This document shows positions 1 to 8,671 of a DNA stretch of 51,257 nt, one piece after another. A model generated the notes under the pieces. The model made no database searches, had not been told where the DNA came from, and saw only the letters and a list, made by a program, of their open reading frames with translations. This DNA is from Deltaproteobacteria bacterium (GTDB lineage: Bacteria > Desulfobacterota > Desulfobacteria > Desulfobacterales > SURF-15). Location of the stretch: assembly GCA_019309565.1 (NCBI GenBank), contig JAFDFZ010000023.1, positions 1-51,257 on the forward strand, given 5' to 3'. Numbering within the stretch: the stretch's first letter is position 1; every line of letters starts with the position of its first letter. The position numbers were made by a program, and so were the translations under genes.

Positions 1-19
1 CTTGAGAGTCCAAAGTTCT
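1..19 (+). repeat. left terminal inverted repeat of the IS
   Basis: CTTGAGAGTCCAAAGTTCT matches the reverse complement of 1993-2011 (CTCAACAGTCTAAAGTTTT) at 14 of 19 positions, with the AAAGTT core intact. The repeat may extend left of the window. Confidence 0.55.
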
Positions 20-214
20 CATGATTATAACCAGGCTTAAATTGGTTATGTCTCTTGCCATTCATACGTACATAATTATCGAAAACAATTTTGATATATT
101 GTCCTGATTTGAAATAAATTGACAAAATGTGAAAACGTACATAAAAACATTTGACATACATCATTATGGTGTGTATCCTTCTATTATAATTTCAAATGAA
201 AGGAGGATGCGCAC

Positions 215-553
215 ATGGATCCATTTGAATCTTATTTACAATATCAAAAGGAGGTTGCAGAATCAAAACTCAAAATTATCAATCGTTTCCAAAAAGGCAT
301 CAAACCAAAGTTAAAACGTACGTCTAAAATAGAAATAGCAAAAAACGTACTGAATATCGCGGGCAGGCCCTTGCACGTTTCGGAAATTATCCAGTTGGCC
401 AAAAGAGACTTTGAGGTAGAAATGGACCGTGATTCCATCGTTTCCGCTATTTTAAAAAAGGTTAAAGCAGGCAAATCGTTTATCAGAACATCCCCCAATA
501 CCTTTGCTTTAAAAGAGGATGACTCAAATGAAAGGGGGAGCCATGATAAATGA
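215..553 (+). CDS. small HARE-HTH domain protein carried by the IS
   Basis: A 112-residue protein that starts with ATG after a strong AGGAGG at 201-206. Residues about 38-100 read as a HARE-HTH (HB1/ASXL/restriction endonuclease-type) winged helix: a SKIEIAKNVL helix, then GRPLHVSEIIQLA, then IVSAILKKVK, ending in a FIRTSPNTFAL wing. The same fold occurs in RpoE delta and fused to restriction enzymes, where it is thought to bind DNA. The N-terminal 35 residues are basic and look like a linker. Its stop overlaps the transposase start (ATG at 543) by 11 bases, so the two are probably co-translated. Inference: a transposition regulator or end-binding accessory protein. It could instead be an unrelated passenger gene. 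Confidence 0.7.
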   Translation: MDPFESYLQYQKEVAESKLKIINRFQKGIKPKLKRTSKIEIAKNVLNIAGRPLHVSEIIQLAKRDFEVEMDRDSIVSAILKKVKAGKSFIRTSPNTFALKEDDSNERGSHDK

Positions 554-1986
554 GATTAGCCGAATATTGGTAAAATTCAGGCCCTGCTTCAGTCGAACAA
601 CGGCCTTTAACTGGTTTGTCATCGTGATTGTCGGCTTTATCGTCCGGCTTGACCATTATGGGGTCAGCTCCTTTGTGCGATGGCTTTGCATAAAACCGTC
701 AATTTATACGGCCCTGCTTTCATTTTTCAGGGCGTCGTCATGGCAGTTGAAAGATATCATGCACCGCTGGTGGCAAATCGTTATGTCCGGTTGCCCGTTG
801 CTTCATATCGATGGGCGTCTTTTACTTGCCGGCGATGGCATCAAGATCAACAAGGAAGCCGAAAAGATGCCTGTGGTTAAAAGGCTTCATCAGGAATCGG
901 ACAACTCCGGCAAAGCGCCGTATATCTATGGGCACCATCACGGCGTGATCGGAATATTAGCCGGATGGGCAAAAAAAAATCTTTTGTATCCCCCTTTGTG
1001 CCGAGCTGCATGAAGGGGTAGAAACGGTCCGGCGGTTCCAGAACAAAGCTGAGCCCGTTGTCAATAATAAGCCAACGGTCAGCATCACCAGCCTGATGGC
1101 TGCTATGGCTGCCGAACTGGTGTCGGTTGTGGGTAAAAAGTGTATCATCGTATTGGATGCCTATTTTGCCGTTGGACCTGTGTTTTTAATATTAGGTCAG
1201 ATTCTGGACGACAGTGGCGACTGTTTACTTCATATCGTCACACGGGCCAAAAGCAATGTTGTTGGCTACAAGGAGCCGCCACCTAAAACCGGTCTTCCCG
1301 GAAGACCACGGCAATACGGGGCCAAAGTAAAGCTTATGGATCTATTTGAGACCATGGACGAGTGTTTTGAACAAATAGCGATTGAAATTTATGGTCAAAC
1401 TGAAACGGTCTCCGTTCTATGCCAGGATTTGATATGGAAACCGATTAAAGAAAAGATCCGCTTTGTTCTCGTCCGTGACGGCTCAGATTGCTTCATTTTA
1501 ATGTGTTCTGATTTGACCCTGTCACCTCATGATATCATACAGGCTTACAGTTATCGGTTTAAGATCGAAGTCAGCTTCAAGGTGTTAAAACACCTGATCG
1601 GTGCATTTTTCTATCGCTTTTGGACCAGTGCCTGGCCGCGCATTGGCAAGCGAAATACGAGTAATTTATCTGCAATCGGTGATCCGCGTTCTCGTAGATT
1701 AATCAGGCAGGCAACAGACGCCATAGAAGCTTTTGTAAACTTTGGCTGCATTGCCACCGGCATTCTACAAATCATTTCTCTGAATTTCCATGAGACGATT
1801 TGGAAGAAATACCTTGGATGGCTGCGAACGGTGACCTCGACGATTCCTTCAGAAGAAGTTGTCAAATCAGTCATCCAGGAAGAATACTACCATAATTTTC
1901 ACGTTTTCAAGAATAGCGCGATTTATCGAATAATTATGTCAAAGAGCAGAAAGGCAACGGAATATGCGTTGCCTTTGGCCGCATGA
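543..1986 (+). pseudogene. IS4-superfamily DDE transposase, frameshifted at A9 run
   Basis: The first frame runs from ATG 543 (GGGGGAG just upstream) to a stop at 1017-1019. The homologous reading continues in the next frame, open from at least 970 to the stop at 1984-1986. The switch point is nine A residues at 971-979; eight would keep one frame. Residues expected of an IS4-type DDE enzyme are visible: LLAGDGIKINKEAEKM (first Asp), IIVLDAYFAVG (second Asp), and YSYRFKIEVSFKVLK, an exact Y-2-R-3-E-6-K match with the catalytic Glu. The product would be about 480 residues. The element may be dead, or the A9 run may allow transcriptional slippage, as is known in several IS families. I label it pseudogene because no single frame encodes the whole enzyme. 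Confidence 0.8.
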
Positions 1987-1992
1987 CGGCAC

Positions 1993-2011
1993 AAAACTTT
2001 AGACTGTTGAG
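1993..2011 (-). repeat. right terminal inverted repeat of the IS
   Basis: This is the partner of the repeat at 1-19. It starts a few bases after the transposase stop codon (1984-1986), the usual place for a right IS end. Confidence 0.55.
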
Positions 2012-2062
2012 TAGATCATTCCGTGATATGAATCCAGAGCATTTGCGCAAAATTTTGGAATA

Positions 2063-2314
2063 GTGGAAACAAAAATGAGGACTCTTTCCAAATGTGAAAT
2101 GATCCGTGAAAGCTCTGAAATTGATATAGTTTCAGCGACCAACAATAAATACAATACAAAAATCCGCGACAGGAAGATGGATATTAAAGAACTTGTAGAG
2201 AAAAAAACGATGTTAGGGTTAACCGAATATGAGAATGTGAACTACCTGCTTGGCATCAAGCGGATTATTGGAATGGAGCGTTTGCCTGAGTGCCAGAAGC
2301 TGATAGAAGGATAA
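2063..2314 (+). CDS. small hypothetical protein beside the IS
   Basis: An 83-residue ORF that starts with GTG at 2063 (or ATG at 2075) and ends 12 bases before the CYTH gene. The composition is charged and helical, with no motif I recognise. There is no convincing Shine-Dalgarno before the GTG. It begins 52 bases after the IS right end, so it may be the truncated or displaced start of a gene interrupted by the element. The short gap to the CYTH gene would fit an operon if it is real. Confidence 0.35.
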   Translation: METKMRTLSKCEMIRESSEIDIVSATNNKYNTKIRDRKMDIKELVEKKTMLGLTEYENVNYLLGIKRIIGMERLPECQKLIEG

Positions 2315-2326
2315 GGAGACTTTTAA

Positions 2327-2791
2327 ATGGGAACGGAAATAGAAAGAAAATTTCTGGTAAAGGACGAGTCTTTTCGTTCTCTTGCCAAAGGAGCAAGATA
2401 TCGCCAGGGATATTTGAACAGCGCCAAGGAGAGAGTCGTTCGAGTGCGCACGATAGACGACGAAGGGTTCTTGACAATTAAAGGCATCACCGTGAGAGCT
2501 ACCCGGATCGAGTACGAATATAAGATACCTGTTGAAGAAGCTGAGGTTATGCTAAGCGAGCTTTGTGAAAAACCGCTTATTGAAAAAAACAGGTATAAAA
2601 TCATCTATGAAGGACTCACCTGGGAAGTCGATGAATTCTTCGGTGACAATCAGGGCCTGATCCTTGCCGAGGTGGAACTGAAAAGCGAAGACCAGAAATT
2701 TAAAAAACCTGAATGGATTGGCGAAGAGGTGACAGGAGATCCGAAATATTTCAACTCAAACCTCATTAAAAATCCCTATAAGTACTGGTAG
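2327..2791 (+). CDS. CYTH domain (triphosphate tunnel) protein
   Basis: A 154-residue protein that starts with ATG after AAGGAG. It opens with GTEIERKFLV, the ExExK signature of CYTH/TTM enzymes, which hydrolyse triphosphates or, less often, make cAMP inside a beta-tunnel. Further basic and acidic strand residues follow in alternation: RYRQGYL, VVRVRTIDD, FLTIKG, IEYEYKIP, KNRYKI, WEVDEF and LAEVELKSED, which are the tunnel ligands expected for substrate and Mg. Its length matches the short bacterial TTM type (about 155 residues, similar to the NeuTTM/YgiF N-domain). Cytosolic. The likely activity is inorganic triphosphatase or a related phosphohydrolase; the true substrate cannot be read from sequence. 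It is followed directly by a PiT phosphate-permease relic, a phosphate-themed pairing. Confidence 0.88.
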   Translation: MGTEIERKFLVKDESFRSLAKGARYRQGYLNSAKERVVRVRTIDDEGFLTIKGITVRATRIEYEYKIPVEEAEVMLSELCEKPLIEKNRYKIIYEGLTWEVDEFFGDNQGLILAEVELKSEDQKFKKPEWIGEEVTGDPKYFNSNLIKNPYKYW

Positions 2792-2837
2792 CGTAAAAAG
2801 AGAATATCAAAAAACATATCAAGGGCTTGAACGGTTC

Positions 2838-3144
2838 TTGATCAACCATGGGCTGGCGTCCATTCCGCTGGTTCCGGTCTCAAGCTCACGGGCCATCGTT
2901 GGTGCTGTAATCGGAATCGGAATCCTTAAGGGAGGAAGAGGCATCAGGTGGCGAACCGTAAGCGGCATTGCCAGCGGCTGGTTTTTTACACCTGTAATAG
3001 CGGCGCTATTAAGTTTTATCTCCCTGTTTTTTCTCCAAAACGTATTCCAGCAAAATGCATGTATACCGCCCGGTAGCATACGACCAGACTTCCGAGGCCA
3101 TGGAAAGAATACAAAAAGGCCGGGATATCGACAAGCGGTCTTGA
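2838..3144 (+). pseudogene. PiT-family phosphate permease, C-terminal relic
   Basis: From about 2845 the reading ASIPLVPVSSSRAIVGAV, then IGILKGGRGIRWRT and a hydrophobic helix, matches the C-terminal half-repeat of PiT (PHO4) inorganic phosphate transporters. The first about 300 residues are absent. The match is lost near 3055 and resumes one frame over (VYRPVAYDQTSEAMERIQ, then KGRDIDKRS) up to TGA 3142-3144, so there is also a frameshift. No start codon with a ribosome site precedes it. It is best read as the tail of a phosphate permease once downstream of the CYTH gene, removed by deletion at about 2795-2845. Confidence 0.72.
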
Positions 3145-3205
3145 GAATCTTTTCGGCAAGATCTTCTCTTCTGCGGTTCGGTTTAACAAGCCATTATCCG
3201 AGCGA

Positions 3206-3550
3206 ATGCCTCTCACCCCAACCCCAAAAGAAAGAGATGTTATATTTAAAGCATCGAAACTCGATAAGCTTAAAACAACCCGCTCTGCCATTGCCAGAAT
3301 AGATTCCAGATGGATTACAGATAAACAGAAGAAAGCTTTTGAAAAGCTTACTGGCCGCACCAACACCCACGGATGGATGTCTTATGAGGCGCTGGCTGAA
3401 ACATCCCGGCGTGGAAGCCCAGGACAAACGACCATCGATTTAATCAGAAATTGCGGGCTCAGCTATCGCATATATCCAGATATTTTAAGATGCCGGAAGA
3501 ACAGTGACACTGCACATACCGCAACTGCGAGCCCTGTTCAATCCCCTTAA
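3206..3550 (+). CDS. hypothetical ORF, doubtful
   Basis: A 114-codon open frame with no recognised domain. The middle part (from KASKLDKLKTT to GLSYRIYPDILR) has protein-like composition and might be the end of a decayed gene. The last about 11 codons run into the inverted repeat at 3518-3593, so the stop is probably accidental. There is no convincing ribosome site. It sits between a PiT relic and a structured repeat, in an area that shows other signs of decay. Confidence 0.25.
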   Translation: MPLTPTPKERDVIFKASKLDKLKTTRSAIARIDSRWITDKQKKAFEKLTGRTNTHGWMSYEALAETSRRGSPGQTTIDLIRNCGLSYRIYPDILRCRKNSDTAHTATASPVQSP

Positions 3551-3593
3551 GGGGGTGCGCAAAGCGTAATACAAAAGGGCTCGCTGTTGCGGT
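3518..3593. repeat. nested inverted repeat (MITE-like or bidirectional terminator)
   Basis: The 18-base arms 3518-3535 and 3576-3593 are complementary except for one central mismatch. Between them lies CCCCTTAAGGGG (3543-3554), a perfect 12-base palindrome. There is no T tract after either arm, so a simple rho-independent terminator is not obvious. Confidence 0.6.
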
Positions 3594-3869
3594 TCAAACT
3601 GAGTGAGCGCATTTCCGGAAGCCTGTCTCAGCGAAGGGCGTACCCCTCCATGCAGCATTCCTTAAGCAAGGCGGCAGCCTCTGGTTAAGGCTGGCTTTGT
3701 GGTCCTCCCAAAAGAAAGTGATCATTCCATTTTTTCACCTTAAGCAAAAATGTATATAACGACAGTTATGTTGATACCTACTCGTTACCGTGTTATCAAT
3801 TTAAAAATTTTACTTATCGGATAGTTAAATTGACTGAGCCGGCTCAGAAGATAACAGCGGAGATTGACC
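3551..3869. other. intergenic stretch before the MMPL gene
   Basis: The left end is the second arm of the nested inverted repeat. The middle (3600-3720) is GC-rich with no readable gene. The part from about 3730 on is AT-rich and probably holds the promoter of the MMPL operon, but I cannot fix -35/-10 boxes with confidence. Confidence 0.4.
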
Positions 3870-6296
3870 ATGGCCAATATAAGAGCCCGTGTGGAGAGAT
3901 GGTTCGAAGGATTCGCCCGGTTTACGTATCGAAACCGCATCAAAACCATTGTTGTTATGCTGGCAGTTTCAGCGGGCTTGATTCTGCAGATCCGTAACAT
4001 CACCGTGGATACATCGATGGAAGGCTTTCTTCATGACAAAGATCCCGCGCTGCTTGCCTACAATGCCTTCAGAGACCAGTTCGGCCGGGATGAAGTCATC
4101 ATCCTTGCCATTAACCCGCCCAATGTATTTGAGCTTGATTTTTTAAAGAAACTTAAAGCCCTTCACGAGGAACTTGAAGAGCATGTGCCTTACGTGGACG
4201 ACATGACAAGCCTTATCAATGCCAGGAATACACGGGGTGGGGTCGATGAGCTTATCGTCGAAGATTTGCTGGAACAGTGGCCGAAAACAGCGGATGATCT
4301 TAAAGTTCTCAAGAAACGGGTTCTTTCCAACTCCCTTTACAGAAACCTTCTCATATCAGAAGACGGAACGTTTACCACCATAATAATTCGAACCCACAGC
4401 CATTCGTCTCTGGGCGCTGAGTCCGACCTAATGAAAGGATTCGAGGACACACAGCCGGTCGATCAATCCCCGATGCCGGCAAAAAGAGCCTACCTGAGCG
4501 ATGAGGAAAACAGCAAGGTGGTTCAAGCCGTCTATAAGATCGTACGAAAATACGAAGGAGCCGATTTCCCGATCGAAGTGGCGGGTTCTCCTGCGGTAAC
4601 CTATTTCTTGAAGCAGGCCATGATGAGGGATATGCGGAAATTCATGGCGCTTTCCGTGCTGGTGGCGGCGGCAGTGCTGTTTATCATGTTTAGGAGGATA
4701 ACCGGAGTGGTGCTTCCGATTTTCGTGGTCGGTCTTTCTCTTCTGTCAACCCTTGGGCTCATGGCCCTGTTTAAGAAACCTGTTATGCTTCCAACCCAAA
4801 TCCTGCCGTCGTTTCTGCTGGCAGTAGGCGTGGGGACATCCGTTCACATCCTCGCCATTTTTTATCACCGGTTTCGCAAAAACGGAGACAAGAAACAGTC
4901 CATCTCCCATGCCATGGGGCATTCGGGTCTTGCCATTGTCATGACCAATGTTACCACCGCATGTGGTTTGCTGTCCTTTTCAACAGCGGAGATAGCGCCC
5001 ATCGCCGATCTTGGGATTTTTTCCGGTATCGGGGTGTTGCTGGCATTCGTTTACACGGTGATGCTGCTGCCGGCCCTGCTGGCGCTAATTCCATTACGGC
5101 AAAAAGCCCATAAAGCCACAGCCAAAAATCCAGGAACCATTATGGATCGATTCCTGGGGTGGGTTAGCCGGTTTTCAACCACCTATCCGAGGCGCATAAT
5201 ACTTGCCAGTGTATTGATCATGTTACTTTCGCTTTTTTTAATTTACCGCATCCAATTCTCCCATAACCCGGTTGGGTGGTTTCCGGAGGACAATCCAATA
5301 CGCAGAGCCACGGAAAAGATCGACAGGGAACTTAAAGGTTCTATCAGTCTTGAAGTGGTGATCGACACCGGAAAGGAAAACGGGCTTTACGAGCCGGAGA
5401 TCCTAAACCGCATTGAAAAAGCCGTTTCTTATGTGGAATCGCTTGAATTTTCCGACATCTTCGCCGGAAAGGCATGGTCGCTTACCGCCATATTGAAGGA
5501 AATCAACCAGGCGCTCAACGAAAACCGACCGGAGTTTTATGCCATACCACAGAATCGGGATTTGATCGCACAAGAATTTCTGCTTTTTGAAAATACGGGC
5601 TCAGATGACCTTGAAGATGTGGTGGACAGTCAATTCTCCATGGCAAGGTTTACCATTAAGGTCCCTTTTAAAGATGCTGTACGTTACGAACAATTTTTCA
5701 AGACAGTGGAATCCTATTTCAAAAAGCATTTCCCCGAAGCTCGAATCACTCTTACCGGGATGATGGCGTTGCTGTTTCGAACCGTTTACAATGTGATGCT
5801 CAGCATGGCCAAAAGCTATGCCATCGCTTTGGTGGTGATTTCGGTATTGATGATTCTTTTGATCGGCAGGGTTCGGATAGGCCTGTTGAGCATGGTTCCG
5901 AACATTGCACCGATTCTGATGATGCTTGGCATCACAGGAGCGCTGTCGCTGCCAATGGACCTTTTTACCATGATGGTGGCCAGTGTCGCCATCGGCCTGG
6001 CTGTGGATGATACCATCCATTTCATGCATAATTTCAGGCGATACTATGAAATCGGGGGCGATCCTAAAGACGCTGTTCAGCAAACCCTTGAGACCACCGG
6101 CCGCGCCATGCTGGTGACATCGATCGTGCTCTCTTTAGGTTTTTTTGTTTTTACATTCGCTTCCATGCGCAATATAGTCAATTTCGGCCTGTTGACCGCC
6201 TTTACGATTATAATGGCTCTTTTGGCGGATTACCTTGTGGCACCGGCGTTGATGGTGCTTGTCAACAGGCCGAAAATGAGAGAACCCAAAACATAA
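3870..6296 (+). CDS. MMPL/RND superfamily exporter
   Basis: About 808 residues, inner membrane. I take ATG 3870 (GCGGAG 8 bases upstream) over the TTG two codons earlier. The protein has the two-fold RND layout. It starts with one helix (about 26-45) and a periplasmic domain beginning VDTSMEGFLHDKDP. A helix bundle follows (about 255-400) with the sterol-sensing-like LPSFLLAVGVGTSVHILAIF segment, then a second copy from about 430 (SHNPVGWFPEDNPIRR). The final bundle contains SVAIGLAVDDTIHFMHNFRR, whose Asp residues fit the proton relay of RND pumps. It heads a cluster with a LolA-like protein and a beta-barrel protein, a recurrent trio thought to move hydrophobic compounds or lipids (hopanoids in HpnN) to the outer membrane. 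The substrate is unknown. Confidence 0.88.
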   Translation: MANIRARVERWFEGFARFTYRNRIKTIVVMLAVSAGLILQIRNITVDTSMEGFLHDKDPALLAYNAFRDQFGRDEVIILAINPPNVFELDFLKKLKALHEELEEHVPYVDDMTSLINARNTRGGVDELIVEDLLEQWPKTADDLKVLKKRVLSNSLYRNLLISEDGTFTTIIIRTHSHSSLGAESDLMKGFEDTQPVDQSPMPAKRAYLSDEENSKVVQAVYKIVRKYEGADFPIEVAGSPAVTYFLKQAMMRDMRKFMALSVLVAAAVLFIMFRRITGVVLPIFVVGLSLLSTLGLMALFKKPVMLPTQILPSFLLAVGVGTSVHILAIFYHRFRKNGDKKQSISHAMGHSGLAIVMTNVTTACGLLSFSTAEIAPIADLGIFSGIGVLLAFVYTVMLLPALLALIPLRQKAHKATAKNPGTIMDRFLGWVSRFSTTYPRRIILASVLIMLLSLFLIYRIQFSHNPVGWFPEDNPIRRATEKIDRELKGSISLEVVIDTGKENGLYEPEILNRIEKAVSYVESLEFSDIFAGKAWSLTAILKEINQALNENRPEFYAIPQNRDLIAQEFLLFENTGSDDLEDVVDSQFSMARFTIKVPFKDAVRYEQFFKTVESYFKKHFPEARITLTGMMALLFRTVYNVMLSMAKSYAIALVVISVLMILLIGRVRIGLLSMVPNIAPILMMLGITGALSLPMDLFTMMVASVAIGLAVDDTIHFMHNFRRYYEIGGDPKDAVQQTLETTGRAMLVTSIVLSLGFFVFTFASMRNIVNFGLLTAFTIIMALLADYLVAPALMVLVNRPKMREPKT

Positions 6297-6381
6297 GAAA
6301 ATAAGGGGTCGGAGTATTTTTCCCTGAATCTTGCATGAAAATTAAAGACTTCCCGAGCAATTAAGTAACCGGAGGCTTGAA

Positions 6382-7200
6382 ATGAATCATATTAAAAACA
6401 ACATCCTTGGGTCAATCGTAATCAGTATATTTATCCTGCAGATGTCCGCTTTGCCTGTGTTTGCCGATAATGCCATGGCCAGGAAAATCATGGAGAAAGT
6501 GGATGCCCGAGACGACGGAGATAACCAGATAGCGGATATGGAAATGATTCTTATCGATAAAAAAGGCAGACAGAGGGTACGAAAAATAAGGACTTTTACA
6601 AAAGATAAAGGTGAGGATACCTATCGGCTCATGTTCTTCATCCATCCGGCAGATGTAAAAGACACCGCCTTTCTTACCTATGATTACGACGACCCGGATC
6701 GCGATGACGACCAGTGGCTCTATTTGCCTGCTCTGCATAAAACCAAGCGCATCGCCTCTTCGGATAAAAGCAGAAGCTTCATGGGCTCTGATCTGACATA
6801 CTCGGATATGACTTCAAGAGAGCTTGAAGATTATGATTTCTTTTTTAAAAAAGAGATGGAAGTAAAGGGAGAAAAGACCTGGCTTATCGAATCGATCCCC
6901 CGCAGCAAAAAGGTAATCAAGGAGACCGGATACACCAAATCTCTGCTGTGGGTTCGACAGGACAACTTTTTTGTTATCCGGGCCATCAACTGGGTAAAAG
7001 ACGGAGGATATCTCAAGTACACGGATGTGCGCAGGCTTGAGGTTATTGATGGCATCTGGGTGGGAACCCATATGGTGATTACCACCAAAAAAGGAAACCA
7101 TATGGTTCACAGAACCATTCTGAACTGGCGCAACGTGAGATTTAACCAGAATCTAGACTACGATCTGTTCACGGTTCGAAGAATGGAAAAGGGACTTTGA
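6382..7200 (+). CDS. outer-membrane lipoprotein-sorting (LolA-like) protein
   Basis: 272 residues, ATG after CCGGAGG. Residues 1-28 form a Sec signal peptide ending LPVFADNA. The mature part shows the LolA-like fold of the 'outer membrane lipoprotein-sorting protein' group: MEMILIDKKGRQRVRKIRTF, then MFFIHPADVKDTAFLTYDY, DQWLYLPALHKTKRI and FMGSDLTYSDM. These proteins are periplasmic lipid or lipoprotein carriers. The gene lies 85 bases after the MMPL exporter and 7 bases before the beta-barrel gene. Inference: a shuttle between the inner-membrane pump and the outer membrane. It is not canonical LolA, which is shorter and lacks the W/L-rich DQWLYLPA motif. Confidence 0.85.
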   Translation: MNHIKNNILGSIVISIFILQMSALPVFADNAMARKIMEKVDARDDGDNQIADMEMILIDKKGRQRVRKIRTFTKDKGEDTYRLMFFIHPADVKDTAFLTYDYDDPDRDDDQWLYLPALHKTKRIASSDKSRSFMGSDLTYSDMTSRELEDYDFFFKKEMEVKGEKTWLIESIPRSKKVIKETGYTKSLLWVRQDNFFVIRAINWVKDGGYLKYTDVRRLEVIDGIWVGTHMVITTKKGNHMVHRTILNWRNVRFNQNLDYDLFTVRRMEKGL

Positions 7201-7207
7201 ACGACCC

Positions 7208-8671
7208 GTGCGTTCCTCAACCGCCTGTTTTTATATCACTCTGGCAGCCACCCTTCTGCTGGCGGCAGGAACAGTCGCTCTGTGCTTTGCCGAACATGAG
7301 TCCCCCCTCGGTAAACGGCCCGAGGGGTTTGAAACGGTAGATGCCAAATCCGAAACAGAAGAGAGAAAAGCGAAAACAGATGAACTGGAATCCATCATTG
7401 AGGGTTTCGATGAGGAGCCAGAGCCGGTAAAAAAGACAGGAGAAGAAAAAAAACCGTCTCGCTTCAGCCTCGATGGATATGTCAAACACGGATTATCATA
7501 TAATTTCTCCCACCAAAGCCCCGAACCGGGGGAGACCGACTGGCGGGGACTTTCCCGGTTTCGACCGGAGATCAAGCTGAAGCTTAAGGCTAAGTTTTCT
7601 GATTCCATACGTGCACAGGTTTCGGGAAAAGCCTATTATGATGCGGTATTTGTAATCAGAGGCCGCGATGGGTATACAGAAGAAGTGCTGAACAATCGGG
7701 AGAAAGATGCGGAGCTCGCAGAATCCTATATACTGGGAAAGTTAACCGACAATCTTGATTTCCGTTCAGGCCGCCAGATCATAGTCTGGGGAAAATCAGA
7801 TAATATCCGTATAACCGATGTGCTCAATCCTCTGGATATCCGGGAGCCTGGGCTTGTGGATATCGAGGACTTAAGGCTTCCGGTTTTCGCCACAAAACTG
7901 GACTATTATTGGGGTGACTGGAGTCTTTCCGGAATATTTCTTCATGAAATCCGGTTCAACAAAACACCGGCCTTTGGAAGCGACTTTTTCCCCGGAAACA
8001 AACCACAACCGCCTGAGGCTATTCCGGCTGATTCTTTGGGCAATACCGAATATGCCGCAGCGGTAAGCGGCATTTTAACCGGATGGGACATCGCTTTCTA
8101 CTTCGCCGATGTATATGACGATCTGCCCTATCAGGAACTCAAACCCAATGGGGAAAAAGAACTCAAACACGCCCGGCTGAAGATGCTTGGAACCGCTTTT
8201 AACATCGCTCTTGGAAATTGGCTGTTAAAGGCGGAGACCGCTTTTCTTGATGGTTTCAGGTTTTTCAACACACCTGATGAAAGCTACTGCCGTTTAGACG
8301 CATTGGCTGGATTTGAATACACCGGCTTTAATGAGACAACCGTAAGCTTTGAGATGGCAAACCGCCATCTTTTTGATTTTGATAAATCGCTTAAGCAACC
8401 TCCGGACAGGGCAACGGAAGATGAATTTCAGACTGCATTCCGATTAACCCGCCAGTTTTTGAACGATACACTGACCCTGACTTTCCTTGCCCAGACGTTC
8501 GATCTGTCAGGAGAGGGCGGAGCTTTTCAGCGGCTCTCCGCCCGATACGATTGGTCTGATTCCATTGAACTTTCCGGGGGATTGATTTTTTACAGTGCAG
8601 GGCATCTTCGGCAGTTTCACGGTATCGGAGATAAAGATCGGATTTTCCTTGAAATCAAGTACAGTTTTTAG
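7208..8671 (+). CDS. DUF1302-like outer-membrane beta-barrel protein
   Basis: 487 residues. It starts with GTG at 7208, seven bases after the previous stop, so it is probably translated by coupling. A signal peptide occupies about 1-28 (TLLLAAGTVALCFA). An acidic, low-complexity stretch (30-80) follows, then beta-strands of alternating polarity ending in the C-terminal aromatic FLEIKYSF typical of barrel proteins recognised by Bam. RSGRQIIVWGKSDNIRITDV, then LNPLDIREPGL, resembles the DUF1302 conserved core. This is the last gene of the MMPL/LolA-like/barrel set and is presumably its outer-membrane component. Confidence 0.75.
   Translation: MRSSTACFYITLAATLLLAAGTVALCFAEHESPLGKRPEGFETVDAKSETEERKAKTDELESIIEGFDEEPEPVKKTGEEKKPSRFSLDGYVKHGLSYNFSHQSPEPGETDWRGLSRFRPEIKLKLKAKFSDSIRAQVSGKAYYDAVFVIRGRDGYTEEVLNNREKDAELAESYILGKLTDNLDFRSGRQIIVWGKSDNIRITDVLNPLDIREPGLVDIEDLRLPVFATKLDYYWGDWSLSGIFLHEIRFNKTPAFGSDFFPGNKPQPPEAIPADSLGNTEYAAAVSGILTGWDIAFYFADVYDDLPYQELKPNGEKELKHARLKMLGTAFNIALGNWLLKAETAFLDGFRFFNTPDESYCRLDALAGFEYTGFNETTVSFEMANRHLFDFDKSLKQPPDRATEDEFQTAFRLTRQFLNDTLTLTFLAQTFDLSGEGGAFQRLSARYDWSDSIELSGGLIFYSAGHLRQFHGIGDKDRIFLEIKYSF

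Larger units (their letters stand above)
1..2011 (+). mobile_element. IS4-superfamily insertion sequence, about 2.0 kb
   Basis: The unit is bounded by imperfect terminal inverted repeats: 1-19 pairs with 1993-2011 at 14 of 19 positions. Inside are two overlapping plus-strand genes, a small HARE-HTH protein and a DDE transposase. The window begins at or inside the left end, so the outer boundary and any target-site duplication cannot be checked. The transposase carries the Y-2-R-3-E-6-K signature of the IS4 superfamily. The internal small DNA-binding ORF is unusual cargo for a simple IS. The inverted repeats were found by eye. Their agreement with the gene boundaries supports the call, but the exact ends are uncertain by a few bases. 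Confidence 0.7.

Noticed and set aside
119..190. TTGACA boxes at 119 and 151 and TATAAT at 185 as an IS promoter
   Set aside because: Spacings (over 25 or under 14 bases) do not give a valid -35/-10 pair, and a start after TATAAT would leave no room for the ribosome site.
1983..2063. A frame reading TAQNFRLLSRSFRDMNPEHL that could be an alternative transposase C-terminus
   Set aside because: It crosses the right inverted repeat, and the main transposase frame already ends normally at 1986; it probably belongs to flanking DNA or is accidental.
5601..6083. Long minus-strand frame within the MMPL gene
   Set aside because: His/Gln-rich composition and full overlap with a well-supported gene; a shadow frame.
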